A stretch of DNA of 9,824 nt from Propionibacterium sp. (GCA_030460725.1 JAKECL010000035.1:1-9824), one strand, 5' to 3'. Shown: positions 1 to 6,045, numbered from the stretch's first letter. Notes: generated by a model from the letters alone, not told the origin. Numbers and translations: made by a program.

Positions 1-21
1 CGCCCCGGCAGTGCGGGGGCG
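1..21 (+). terminator. possible terminator hairpin of an upstream gene
   Basis: CGCCCCG (1-7) can pair with CGGGGGCG (14-21) with one bulged G around a GCAGTG loop. It lies at the extreme left edge, before the azoreductase gene, so it could end transcription of a gene outside the window. There is no T-run, and the left arm may continue beyond the edge. Weak call based on pairing only. Confidence 0.3.
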
Positions 22-47
22 GGGATGGGGTCGTGTCCAGACGGGAG

Positions 48-58
48 GGGTGACACCC
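48..58. promoter_or_regulatory. short palindrome upstream of the azoreductase gene
   Basis: GGGTG-A-CACCC is a perfect 5+1+5 inverted repeat ending 28 bp before the azoreductase start codon. AzoR-type genes are often controlled by MarR-type redox sensors in other bacteria, so an operator is conceivable. No convincing -10 box is visible beside it, and an 11-bp GC-rich palindrome can occur by chance. Confidence 0.25.
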
Positions 59-75
59 AGTCGCCGGCCCCGGAT

Positions 76-81
76 GAGAGG
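76..81 (+). promoter_or_regulatory. Shine-Dalgarno site of the azoreductase gene
   Basis: GAGAGG sits 5 nt before the ATG at 87 and supports that start. Most genes in this window have no such site and look leaderless, so this gene probably has a 5' untranslated leader. Confidence 0.6.
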
Positions 82-86
82 AACCC

Positions 87-710
87 ATGGCACGCCTGCT
101 GGTCGTCAGGGCCCATCCGCTGGACGCGGGGACCTCACGCACGATGCGCCTCACCGACGAGTTCGTGGAGGCCTATCGGGCCGTCCATCCCGAGGACTCC
201 ATCACCGATCTGCACCTCTACGAGGTCGCGATCCCCGAGATCGACCTCGACCTGCTCAACGGGTGGCGCTCCCTGCGCTCCGGTACGCCGTTCGTCCACC
301 TGGCCCAGGTCGAACAGGTGAAGATCACTCTGTTCAACCACTACACCGAACAGTTCATGGAGGCCGACAAGGTCGTCATCGCCAATCCCCTGTGGAACCT
401 GCAGGTCCCCACACGCCTGAAGGCCTGGATCGACACGATCTCGGTCGCAGGGGTCACCTTCAAGTACAACGCAGCCGGCGAGGGAGTCGGACTGGTGCAG
501 GGCAAACGCGCACTCCACATCCAGACCGCGGGTGGCGTCTTCAACGGTCAGGACCCCGCCTCGGCCTACGTGCGCACCCTCTTCGCCTTCCTGGGGGTCG
601 ACGACTTCCACGAGATCCGCGCGGAAGGCATGGACCATGATCCCGCCAACGCCGATGAGCTCATGGATGCGGCATCACGTCGCGTTGCCCAGTTGGCGAC
701 CACCTTCTGA
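87..710 (+). CDS. azoR: FMN-dependent NADH:quinone oxidoreductase / azoreductase (AzoR family)
   Basis: A 207-residue cytoplasmic flavodoxin-fold protein, close to the usual AzoR length of about 200. The family uses FMN to transfer two electrons from NADH to quinones or azo compounds and is linked to thiol and electrophile stress. Visible signs are the N-terminal strand LLVVRAHP followed by SRTMRLTDEFVEAY (the FMN phosphate-binding loop region, residues 4-30), the flavin-binding segment NPLWNLQVP (100-108), the AzoR-like run LKAWIDTISVAGVTFKY (111-127), and QTAGG (146-150) in the place of the second FMN loop. The start is supported by GAGAGG 5 nt upstream. The gene stands alone and converges on the TSUP gene. 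The N-terminal loop differs from the E. coli type (AHPLDAGTSR rather than SxxxxxSxS), so substrate range cannot be inferred. Family assignment is confident; physiological substrate is not. Confidence 0.87.
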   Translation: MARLLVVRAHPLDAGTSRTMRLTDEFVEAYRAVHPEDSITDLHLYEVAIPEIDLDLLNGWRSLRSGTPFVHLAQVEQVKITLFNHYTEQFMEADKVVIANPLWNLQVPTRLKAWIDTISVAGVTFKYNAAGEGVGLVQGKRALHIQTAGGVFNGQDPASAYVRTLFAFLGVDDFHEIRAEGMDHDPANADELMDAASRRVAQLATTF

Positions 711-761
711 GGGCGGGCGCCCGGACCTGAACCCTGCGTCGCCCTCGTCGGCCCGATCGCC

Positions 762-783
762 GGGACGGGGGGCCGGGCGTCCC
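762..783. terminator. possible bidirectional terminator between convergent genes
   Basis: GGGACG (762-767) and CGTCCC (778-783) form a perfect 6-bp stem around a GC-rich 10-nt loop. It lies in the 108-bp gap between the convergent azoreductase and TSUP genes, where a shared terminator is expected. A smaller stem, GCAC (791-794) with GTGC (801-804), follows. No T-run is present on either strand. Apart from these stems I see nothing else in the gap. Confidence 0.35.
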
Positions 784-818
784 TCGTCGCGCACCGGGGC
801 GTGCAGCGGGACGGGAGG

Positions 819-1607
819 TCAGGAGGAGAGGACCTGGATCCCCAGGCGTACCAGGAGTGCGGTGACGACGACCAGGAGAACACCGCGCACGAACCGGTTG
901 CCCAGGCGCACGGCGGTACGCGCCCCCAGGTAGCCGCCCACCATGTTGGCGGCGCCGATGAGGAACCCGAGTCGCCACTCCACCAGTCCCAGGGGAGCGA
1001 AGTAGACCAACGCCCCCAGGTTCGTCGCGGCATTGACGATCTTCGTCACCGCGGTGGCCCGCAGGAAGGTCGTGTGCATGAGCACGGCCAGTCCCAGGAC
1101 CAGGAAGGAGCCGGTGCCCGGGCCGAGCACTCCGTCGTAGAAGCCCACCAGCGCGCCGAAGGGCAGGGTGCGGGCCAGGACGGTGGCGGCAGGCGGTGGT
1201 GTCTCCTCGAAGGCTGTGCCGATGCGGGGGCGCGCCAGCGTGAACAGGAGGACGGCCACCAGGGCCACCATGATGATCGGGGTGAACACGGCGGCCGGCA
1301 GGTGGCTGGCAACCACCGCACCCCCCAAGGAGCCCACGAAGGCCACCCCGGCCAGGGGGGCGGCGGTGTGCAGATCGGGTCGGACACGACGGTAGTAGGT
1401 GGTGGCGCTCGTGAGCGTTCCCATCATCGAGCCCAACTTGTTGGTCGCCACGGCGTGCACGGGTGCGAAGCCCGGAACCAACAGGAGGGCGGGGAGCTGG
1501 ATCAGCCCGCCCCCTCCGACGATCGCGTCGACCCAGCCCGCCAGCAGGGCGGCCAGGCACAGGAGGACCAGGCCCTCTGCGCCGATGTCGAAGCCCAGCT
1601 CAAGCAC
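819..1607 (-). CDS. TSUP family permease (TauE/SafE, YfcA-like)
   Basis: A 262-residue integral membrane protein of the 4-toluene sulfonate uptake permease family (TauE/SafE), which moves sulfur-containing or organic anions; the substrate here is unknown. Both internal repeats are visible. The N-terminal half has AGWVDAIVGGGGLIQLPALL (23-42) and ATNKLGSMMGT (54-64); the C-terminal half has GFYDGVLGPGTGSF (155-168) and TAVTKIVNAATNLGAL (185-200). GAANMVGGYLGAR (218-230) is the conserved late helix. Hydrophobicity suggests about eight membrane segments, and the length is normal. The start is a GTG at 1607, chosen because TACCGT ends exactly 6 nt before it, as in a leaderless promoter; no Shine-Dalgarno is visible. 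It follows the unknown gene 1726-2823 on the same strand, but a hairpin and its own promoter separate them. Upstream in-frame codons stay open, so a longer N-terminus is not excluded. Confidence 0.88.
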   Translation of the reverse strand: MLELGFDIGAEGLVLLCLAALLAGWVDAIVGGGGLIQLPALLLVPGFAPVHAVATNKLGSMMGTLTSATTYYRRVRPDLHTAAPLAGVAFVGSLGGAVVASHLPAAVFTPIIMVALVAVLLFTLARPRIGTAFEETPPPAATVLARTLPFGALVGFYDGVLGPGTGSFLVLGLAVLMHTTFLRATAVTKIVNAATNLGALVYFAPLGLVEWRLGFLIGAANMVGGYLGARTAVRLGNRFVRGVLLVVVTALLVRLGIQVLSS

Positions 1608-1613
1608 GGGTCC

Positions 1614-1619
1614 ACGGTA
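1614..1619 (-). promoter_or_regulatory. -10 box of leaderless TSUP promoter
   Basis: On the minus strand TACCGT lies 6 nt before the GTG start at 1607, placing it at -12 to -7 if transcription starts on the G of GTG. No TTGACA-like -35 is visible; that position is taken up by the palindrome at 1624-1639. Confidence 0.5.
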
Positions 1620-1623
1620 GGCG

Positions 1624-1639
1624 GTGCCCGCACGGGCAC
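1624..1639. promoter_or_regulatory. palindrome over the TSUP promoter (candidate operator)
   Basis: GTGCCCG-CA-CGGGCAC is a perfect 7+2+7 inverted repeat. It starts 4 bp upstream of the predicted TSUP -10 box and runs through the spacer to the -35 position, where a repressor would block RNA polymerase. Function is inferred from position and symmetry only. Confidence 0.4.
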
Positions 1640-1707
1640 GCGATCTCGTCCGTCGGGCAGCTCAGCCTCTGCGGGGTGGTCGACACCGGGAGCGCGGTGA
1701 GTCGGTG

Positions 1708-1722
1708 CACTCCCCCGGAGTG
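1708..1722 (-). terminator. hairpin after the unknown 365-residue gene
   Basis: CACTCC-CCC-GGAGTG forms a 6-bp stem with a 3-nt loop, beginning 3 nt after the TGA of the minus-strand gene 1726-2823. The position fits an intrinsic terminator separating that gene from the TSUP gene. There is no clear T-run, as is common in actinobacteria. Confidence 0.5.
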
Positions 1723-1725
1723 TCG

Positions 1726-2823
1726 TCAGTCGCCCAGGGCGACCGTGGGCATTCCCGGGCCACACAGGGTGAGCAGGGTCGCAGCGTTGAAGGCGGCGAC
1801 CGTTGCGATCACCTCTGCACGTGTCACCGGTGGGGGATCCTCCCGGTCCAGGAAGAAGTCCGCGATGGCGCCGAATGACCAGGTGTCGACGATGAAGGCC
1901 TGAGGAGTGTGGTCTGCGGGCAGCGCGCCCGCGAGCAGCTCGGTCAGGTGGGGGACGTCGACGGTCGTGCCCGGCCGGGTGTTCGCCAGGACGGCCACCT
2001 CACCGTGGGGGCCGTGCATGACGGGCATCGGGGACTGGGCGTGGCCGGAGATGATCCCGACGATCCCGTCGCCGGTGGGCAGGTTCAGTGCCACCGCCGC
2101 GCAGCGCCGCACGACGTCGGTGGGGAGGTCCCCCGGATCCACTCCCCACTGTCCCAGCAGGTCATCCACCCCGCGTGGGTGCTGGCCGAGGAGCGCCAGG
2201 ATCGAACCGAGGGAGTCCGCCGCCCCGCACCCGCAGTCCGCACCGGCCGCACGGTCATCGGTGTGGGCCGACACCGGCAGGCCTGCCCCCCGCAGCGCGG
2301 CACAGGTCAGGGACAGCCACGCCGGGGTCCACGACTGCAGCTCCTCGCCCAGCCTGGCGGGCGTGAGCAGCGTCATGCGGTCGATCTCGCGTCGGGGGTG
2401 GGGGTCCTCGGGTGCGGTGGGCAGGAAGAGCGCGGTCAGGAGGAGGTCCACGATCCACGTCGACAGGGTCCCTCCGGCCACCCGGGGGGTGAGGGGGGTC
2501 CGTGGTGCAGGCACAGCCGGGCTCGCAGCGATCGTGGTGGCGGCCGCCGCCCTGCCCGGATCCAGCGCCGGGGAGCTCTGGGACATGGGGGCGGAGTCCT
2601 TTGGTGCGAGGTCGCGGACCCTGCGCTCAGGGGCACACCAGCCGTCCAGGGACAGGGTCGGCACCTCCCACGGGCGACCGTCGAAGCAGGACGCCGGATG
2701 GGATGAGGAGACCGGGACCAGGAGGTCCTCGGGGGTGCGGCGCATCCCGTCGAGCAACGCCTCCAGGGCTTCCCGGTGCTCGGATGGTGGTTCGACGCGT
2801 CCGATTGCCCCTGCCAGAGTCAT
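1726..2823 (-). CDS. unrecognised protein, 365 residues
   Basis: I do not recognise this protein. It is soluble in appearance, with no signal peptide or clear membrane helix. It splits into an N-terminal part (about 1-78, with SHPASCFDGRPWEVP at 41-55 and GWCAPERR at 61-68), an Ala/Pro/Ser-rich linker (about 79-116) and a larger C-terminal part (about 117-365). Features of the latter are a Cys pair DCGCG (196-200), VVRRCAAVALNLPTGDGIVG (237-256) and VDTWSFGAIADFFLDRE (312-328). The start ATG at 2823 is favoured because TAGGGT ends 7 nt upstream; an internal Met80 at the linker is a possible alternative. The same frame stays open far upstream, but that extension is antisense to the transporter gene and is not expected to be coding. 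Codon use matches its neighbours. It is divergent from the AAE transporter across a repeat array, so the two may share control, but no functional link can be shown. Confidence 0.68.
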   Translation of the reverse strand: MTLAGAIGRVEPPSEHREALEALLDGMRRTPEDLLVPVSSSHPASCFDGRPWEVPTLSLDGWCAPERRVRDLAPKDSAPMSQSSPALDPGRAAAATTIAASPAVPAPRTPLTPRVAGGTLSTWIVDLLLTALFLPTAPEDPHPRREIDRMTLLTPARLGEELQSWTPAWLSLTCAALRGAGLPVSAHTDDRAAGADCGCGAADSLGSILALLGQHPRGVDDLLGQWGVDPGDLPTDVVRRCAAVALNLPTGDGIVGIISGHAQSPMPVMHGPHGEVAVLANTRPGTTVDVPHLTELLAGALPADHTPQAFIVDTWSFGAIADFFLDREDPPPVTRAEVIATVAAFNAATLLTLCGPGMPTVALGD

Positions 2824-2830
2824 GCTGACC

Positions 2831-2836
2831 ACCCTA
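2831..2836 (-). promoter_or_regulatory. -10 box of leaderless promoter for the 365-residue gene
   Basis: TAGGGT on the minus strand ends 7 nt before the ATG at 2823. The same hexamer, 6 nt from the ATG, precedes the NUDIX gene. No good -35 is visible. Confidence 0.5.
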
Positions 2837-2888
2837 GTGGGAATCTCCCGTGGGACCCGTCGGAGTCGCCGGGCGTACCCGGCACCCC

Positions 2889-2993
2889 GTGGGCCGGCGT
2901 GACCTGTGGGCCGGAGTGACCTGTGGATCGGCGTGGCCCGCGTGCCCGGTGTGACCTGCGTGCCCGGCGTGACCCGTGGGTCTGGCGTGCATC
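2889..2993. repeat. imperfect tandem array, six 17-18-bp units
   Basis: Six head-to-tail units begin at 2889, 2906, 2923, 2940, 2958 and 2976. The first is GTGGGCCGGCGTGACCT and the second differs from it by one base. All except the last share a core close to CCGGNGTGACC; the last (CTGGCGTGCAT) is degenerate. The first three units are 17 bp and the last three 18 bp. More decayed copies may lie at about 2849-2888. The array fills the middle of the 192-bp divergent gap between the unknown 365-residue gene and the AAE transporter, ending 9 bp before the transporter -10 box. It could be a multi-site binding region for a regulator or a neutral slippage-derived repeat. Confidence 0.75.
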
Positions 2994-3002
2994 CGACCCC
3001 GC

Positions 3003-3008
3003 TACCCT
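3003..3008 (+). promoter_or_regulatory. -10 box of leaderless AAE-transporter promoter
   Basis: TACCCT ends 7 nt before the ATG at 3016 and no Shine-Dalgarno is present. The expected -35 position falls in the last unit of the tandem array (about 2980-2985) and does not resemble TTGACA. Confidence 0.5.
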
Positions 3009-3015
3009 TGGCCCC

Positions 3016-4587
3016 ATGGGCAACCTCCTCAGCGGCAACCACCTCCTCACGCTCTTCCTGGTCGTCGGGGTCGGTGCGGCGCTGGGCGCGATCCGCTTCG
3101 GGCCTCTGCGTTTCGGGGCTGCGGGTGCCCTCTTCGTCGGACTGGCCCTGTCGGCCTGGCGTCCGGAGGCCGGTGCGGGGATGGAGATCGTCCAGCAGAT
3201 CGGCCTGGCGTTCTTCGTCTACACGGTCGGCATCGCTGCCGGAGCCACGTTCTTCCAGGACCTGCGCCGCCAGACCGGACTGCTGGCTGCCTGCGCACTG
3301 GTGTGTGTGCTCGGCGCATTGGTGGCAACGGGAGGTGGATCGCTGCTCGGTCTGGACCGGGGGCTGACCACGGGTCTCTTCACCGGCGCACTCACCGCGG
3401 CCCCCGCCCTGGACGCTGCGACCCGCGTCACCGGGGATCCGCAGGCGGCCGTGGGCTACGCGTTCGGCTACCCACTGGGGGTGGTGGTCGGGATCCTCGT
3501 CGTCACCATGACCGTCACCCGCGCCTGGGCGGGGCGCAATGACACGCCCTCGCTGGCCGGGGCGGGTCTGGACTCCCTGACGGTGCGGGTGCGCCACGCG
3601 GTGAGCACCCGTCACGTGCCCGCGTGGGCCGACCAGCGCATCCGCATGTCCTACCTCCACCGTGAGGGGGCCACCCGCGTCGTGGTCCCCGGGGAGGAGC
3701 TCCGGGAGGGTGACCTGGTCCTCCTCGTCGGGGATCCCGCCTCGCTCAACGAGGCCTTCAAGGAGATCGGTGACCCGGTGAGTCGCCACCTCGCCGACGA
3801 CCGCACCGACGTTGCCTTCGAGAGGGTCGTCGTCTCGAATCCCGAGGTCGCCGGTCGTACCGTCGGAGAGCTCAACATGGCTGCCCGGTTCGGGGCCGCG
3901 ATCACTCGCGTGCGCCGCGGAGACCTGGACCTCCTGGCGCGTGACGACCTGGCACTCCAGCTGGGGGACCACGCGGCCGTGGTCGTCCCCACGGAGGAAC
4001 TCGACGCGGTCCAGACCTACCTGGGGGACTCGGAGCGCCGTGTCGCAGAGGTTGACGCCATGGCCTTCGGAATCGGAATGGTGCTGGGGATGCTCCTGGG
4101 GACAGTCTCCTTCCCCATGCCCGGGGGCTCCACCTTCCAGCTGGGGTCCGCGGCCGGGCCCCTGGTGGTCGGCATGGTTCTCGGTGCGCTGCGTCGCACG
4201 GGTCCACTGGTGTGGACCCTTCCCGAGTCCGCGAACCTCACCATCCGTCAGATAGGACTCATGCTCTTCCTCGCGGCCCTGGGGCTCGGAGCGGGACCGG
4301 ACCTCATGGGGCTGCTGGTGTCGCCGGTGGGGTGGCGTGCAGCCCTGCTCAGCGTGGCGATGGTGGCGACGTGCTGCGTGGCACTGGCACTGGCCGGCCG
4401 CTGGATGGGGCTCTCCGCCCCGCGCACCGCGGGTGGGGTGGCGGGATTCCTCGGCCAGCCCGCTGTGTTGCAGGCGGCTGCGGCCCGGATGGCGGATGAG
4501 CGCATCGAGGCCGCCTATGCGACGCTCTTCGCCTTCGCGATCATCGTGAAGATCCTCCTGGTACCCCTCATCTGGTCGCTGCCCTGA
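3016..4587 (+). CDS. aspartate:alanine exchanger (AAE) family transporter with two RCK_C domains
   Basis: A 523-residue membrane protein of the AspT/YidE/YbjL family. The founding member AspT exchanges aspartate for alanine; most relatives have unknown substrates. The layout is the family's: an N-terminal membrane half (about 10-172, with QQIGLAFFVYTVGIAAG at 60-76 and GYAFGYPLGVVVGI at 147-160), a cytoplasmic region with two TrkA-C/RCK_C domains (about 186-252, ending GEELREGDLVLLVGDPASL, and about 268-340, with LGDHAAVVVPTEEL), then a C-terminal membrane half (about 345-523, with IRQIGLMLFLAALGLGAG at 410-427, GGVAGFLGQPAVLQAA at 473-488 and TLFAFAIIVKILLVPLI at 503-519). It is slightly shorter than the usual 550-560 residues but has all parts. 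RCK_C domains suggest gating by a small ligand. The frame extends upstream to 2923, but that would translate the repeat array; ATG 3016 fits the membrane start and the -10 box. Substrate unassigned. Confidence 0.88.
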   Translation: MGNLLSGNHLLTLFLVVGVGAALGAIRFGPLRFGAAGALFVGLALSAWRPEAGAGMEIVQQIGLAFFVYTVGIAAGATFFQDLRRQTGLLAACALVCVLGALVATGGGSLLGLDRGLTTGLFTGALTAAPALDAATRVTGDPQAAVGYAFGYPLGVVVGILVVTMTVTRAWAGRNDTPSLAGAGLDSLTVRVRHAVSTRHVPAWADQRIRMSYLHREGATRVVVPGEELREGDLVLLVGDPASLNEAFKEIGDPVSRHLADDRTDVAFERVVVSNPEVAGRTVGELNMAARFGAAITRVRRGDLDLLARDDLALQLGDHAAVVVPTEELDAVQTYLGDSERRVAEVDAMAFGIGMVLGMLLGTVSFPMPGGSTFQLGSAAGPLVVGMVLGALRRTGPLVWTLPESANLTIRQIGLMLFLAALGLGAGPDLMGLLVSPVGWRAALLSVAMVATCCVALALAGRWMGLSAPRTAGGVAGFLGQPAVLQAAAARMADERIEAAYATLFAFAIIVKILLVPLIWSLP

Positions 4588-4598
4588 GCGGGGTGGGT

Positions 4599-4674
4599 GC
4601 AGGGGTGCCTCCCTCGCCCTCGTCGCGAGGCGTGGTGGCGCAGCCCCCAGTGCCGGAGCCGGCCCCACCCCTGC
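4599..4674. terminator. structured convergent terminator region
   Basis: In the 101-bp gap between two convergent genes, GCAGGGGTG (4599-4607) is the exact reverse complement of CACCCCTGC (4666-4674). Inside that pair a second stem forms from CGCC(C)TCG (4615-4622) and CGAGGCG (4626-4632), with one bulged base and a TCG loop. Because the arms are symmetric it could act on both strands. No T-run is seen on either side. Confidence 0.5.
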
Positions 4675-4688
4675 GTGGTGGACCGGAC

Positions 4689-5336
4689 TCAGGCGGTGGG
4701 CGGAGGGGTCGCATTGTTGGTCATGAGCACCGGACCCTCGAAGCCTGCCTCCTGCAGCGCCTGGGTCAGTGAACGCTGGGCCTCCACCGGCCGTGAGAGT
4801 CCCGCATTGAGTTCCAGGTGGGAGACCTCCAGGGCGGTGAGTCCCTCGGGCTCGCGCACAGGCGCCACCTCGAAGCGGGGGCTCAGTGCCAGTGCTGCCT
4901 CGGCCAGGTCGCCGGAGGCCCCGAAGACCCAGGTTGTGGCCCCGATCCCTTCGGGAACGTCGTGGATGAACGTGTGCACCAGGACGACCTTCCGTCCCTC
5001 ACGGGGGTGGGCGCGCCCCACCCGTGCGAAGGCATCCACATGGGCGTCGGCGAGGTCGTCGTGGACGAGGCTGTAGGCATAGGCGCCGATGCCCCGCAGG
5101 GTCAGTTCGTCGGCGAGTTCCCCGAGCCTGTCGTCTCCGAAGTCGTCCTCGGCGAAGTACATGACGGCACCGCCGCCGGGCTGGTCCTCGCCGACCAGTG
5201 AGGTCCGCGTGCCGCCCTCGTCCAGGGCCCGGTGGGCCAGGGCTGCAGCTTCGCCGGGCCAGGTGTGGACGAGGGCGACATTGGCGGCCATGCGCTGGAC
5301 GAAGGCATAGGTCTCGAATCCGGGTGTGTTCTGCAT
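4689..5336 (-). CDS. unrecognised soluble protein, 215 residues
   Basis: I do not recognise this protein. It looks cytoplasmic and globular, with alternating hydrophobic strands and Ala/Leu-rich helices and no membrane segment. Recognisable stretches, numbered from the upstream Met, are VALVHTWPGEAAALAHRAL (22-40), GAVMYFAEDDFGDDRLGELA (58-77), RKVVLVHTFIHDVPEG (117-132), TTWVFGASGDLAEAALAL (136-153) and GPVLMTNNATPPPTA at the C-terminus. The two VLVHT strands and acidic loops suggest an alpha/beta fold, which is inference. Two in-frame ATGs lie 6 nt apart (5342 and 5336). A GGAG motif is 3 nt from the first and 9 nt from the second, so I chose the second; using the first adds Met-Ser. It is divergent from the NUDIX gene and convergent with the AAE transporter. 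Codon use is like its neighbours and nothing suggests transfer. Confidence 0.72.
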   Translation of the reverse strand: MQNTPGFETYAFVQRMAANVALVHTWPGEAAALAHRALDEGGTRTSLVGEDQPGGGAVMYFAEDDFGDDRLGELADELTLRGIGAYAYSLVHDDLADAHVDAFARVGRAHPREGRKVVLVHTFIHDVPEGIGATTWVFGASGDLAEAALALSPRFEVAPVREPEGLTALEVSHLELNAGLSRPVEAQRSLTQALQEAGFEGPVLMTNNATPPPTA

Positions 5337-5345
5337 GGACATGGT

Positions 5346-5349
5346 CTCC
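5346..5349 (-). promoter_or_regulatory. Shine-Dalgarno site of the 215-residue gene
   Basis: On the minus strand GGAG, within AGGCGGAGACC, lies 9 nt before the ATG at 5336 and 3 nt before the ATG at 5342. It favours the downstream start. Confidence 0.5.
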
Positions 5350-5388
5350 GCCTGTGGGGGGCGACGGTCTCGCCCCGTTCTGTGCAGC

Positions 5389-5394
5389 ATCCTA
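5389..5394 (-). promoter_or_regulatory. -10 box for the 215-residue gene
   Basis: TAGGAT on the minus strand would give a start site near 5382 and a leader of roughly 40-45 nt containing the GGAG site. The gene thus appears to have a normal leadered mRNA, unlike its divergent NUDIX neighbour. No good -35 is visible. Confidence 0.45.
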
Positions 5395-5443
5395 GGGGCG
5401 CGGCCTTCCGTGCTGACTGGTCCCGGTGCCACTGCGGGGTCTG

Positions 5444-5458
5444 CGGCGAACCTCGCCG
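5444..5458. promoter_or_regulatory. palindrome at the -35 position of the NUDIX promoter
   Basis: CGGCGA-ACC-TCGCCG is a perfect 6+3+6 inverted repeat covering the expected -35 position (about 5450-5455) of the NUDIX promoter. It is enclosed by a second, wider repeat pair, CCACTG (5429-5434) and CAGTGG (5463-5468), almost concentric with it. A repressor or activator site is possible; this is inferred from symmetry and position. Confidence 0.4.
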
Positions 5459-5472
5459 AACACAGTGGTGAC

Positions 5473-5478
5473 TAGGGT
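5473..5478 (+). promoter_or_regulatory. -10 box of leaderless NUDIX promoter
   Basis: TAGGGT ends 6 nt before the ATG at 5485, which puts it at exactly -12 to -7 if the A of ATG is +1. No Shine-Dalgarno is present. Confidence 0.6.
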
Positions 5479-5484
5479 GGGCCC

Positions 5485-6045
5485 ATGACGACTCCCCAGT
5501 TCATCCTCGACCTGCGTGAACACATCGGGCACTCCCCTCTGTGGGTTCCCGGCTGCACGGCGGTGGTCCTGCGTGCGCACGAGGGCGAGGAGGAGACCGA
5601 GGTGCTCGTGGTGCGTCGCAGTGACACCGGCGCCTGGACCCCGGTGACCGGGATCGTGGACCCTGGCGAGGCGCCTGCGACGGCCGCGGTTCGCGAGGTC
5701 CTGGAGGAGGCCGATGTGGTGGCCTCTCCACGGCGCCTGGTCTCGGTGGACGTGGTGGGCCCGGTCGTCTACGACAACGGCGACGTCTCCAGCTACCTGG
5801 ACACGGCGTTCTCCCTGGACTGGGTTTCGGGGGAGCCGAGGCCCGCGGACGGGGAGAACACCGAAGCGCGTTTCGTGCGCGTCTCGCAGCTGCCGCCGAT
5901 GAACGAGCGTTTCCGGCGGGTCATCGCCCGGGCGCTCTCCGACGAGGTCGCCGCAGCCTTCGAGGCGTCCCCGTCCGGGGGCACCGGAGGGCAGGGACAG
6001 GGATGGGTACAGGGCGACGGTGAGCCGCGCCCGGCCGGCCTCTGA
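5485..6045 (+). CDS. NUDIX hydrolase
   Basis: A 186-residue cytoplasmic protein with a full NUDIX domain (about residues 20-150). Such enzymes cleave nucleoside diphosphates linked to another moiety, using Mg2+ bound by the NUDIX box. The box runs from G56 through E62 and R70-E71 to E74-E75, matching GX5EX7REUXEEXGU except that the last Gly is Asp77; the catalytic REVLEE core is intact. WTPVTGIVDPGE (51-62) and YDNGDVSSYLDTAFSLDW are typical of the family. The start at ATG 5485 is fixed by the TAGGGT box 6 nt upstream. The C-terminus (about 160-186) is a Gly/Gln/Pro-rich tail with no recognised domain. The gene is divergent from the 215-residue gene and 106 bp upstream of ohr on the same strand. 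The substrate cannot be told from sequence: nucleotide sugars, NADH or oxidised nucleotides are all possible. Confidence 0.87.
   Translation: MTTPQFILDLREHIGHSPLWVPGCTAVVLRAHEGEEETEVLVVRRSDTGAWTPVTGIVDPGEAPATAAVREVLEEADVVASPRRLVSVDVVGPVVYDNGDVSSYLDTAFSLDWVSGEPRPADGENTEARFVRVSQLPPMNERFRRVIARALSDEVAAAFEASPSGGTGGQGQGWVQGDGEPRPAGL

Noticed and set aside
661..1700. Long open frames in the region of the TSUP gene (minus frame 661-1560 and plus frame 801-1700)
   Set aside because: Both are shadows of the TSUP gene. They are Arg/Gly/Gln-rich without domains, whereas 819-1607 encodes clear TSUP motifs and membrane segments.
2923..3015. Longer N-terminus for the AAE transporter
   Set aside because: It would translate the tandem array into an Arg-rich stretch ahead of a membrane helix; ATG 3016 fits both the -10 box and family N-termini.
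1726..4668. 980-codon open frame on the minus strand
   Set aside because: Only the 3' part up to ATG 2823 looks like a gene. The rest is antisense to the AAE transporter, rich in His/Arg/Glu and low-complexity, and crosses the tandem array; typical of stop-poor high-GC DNA.
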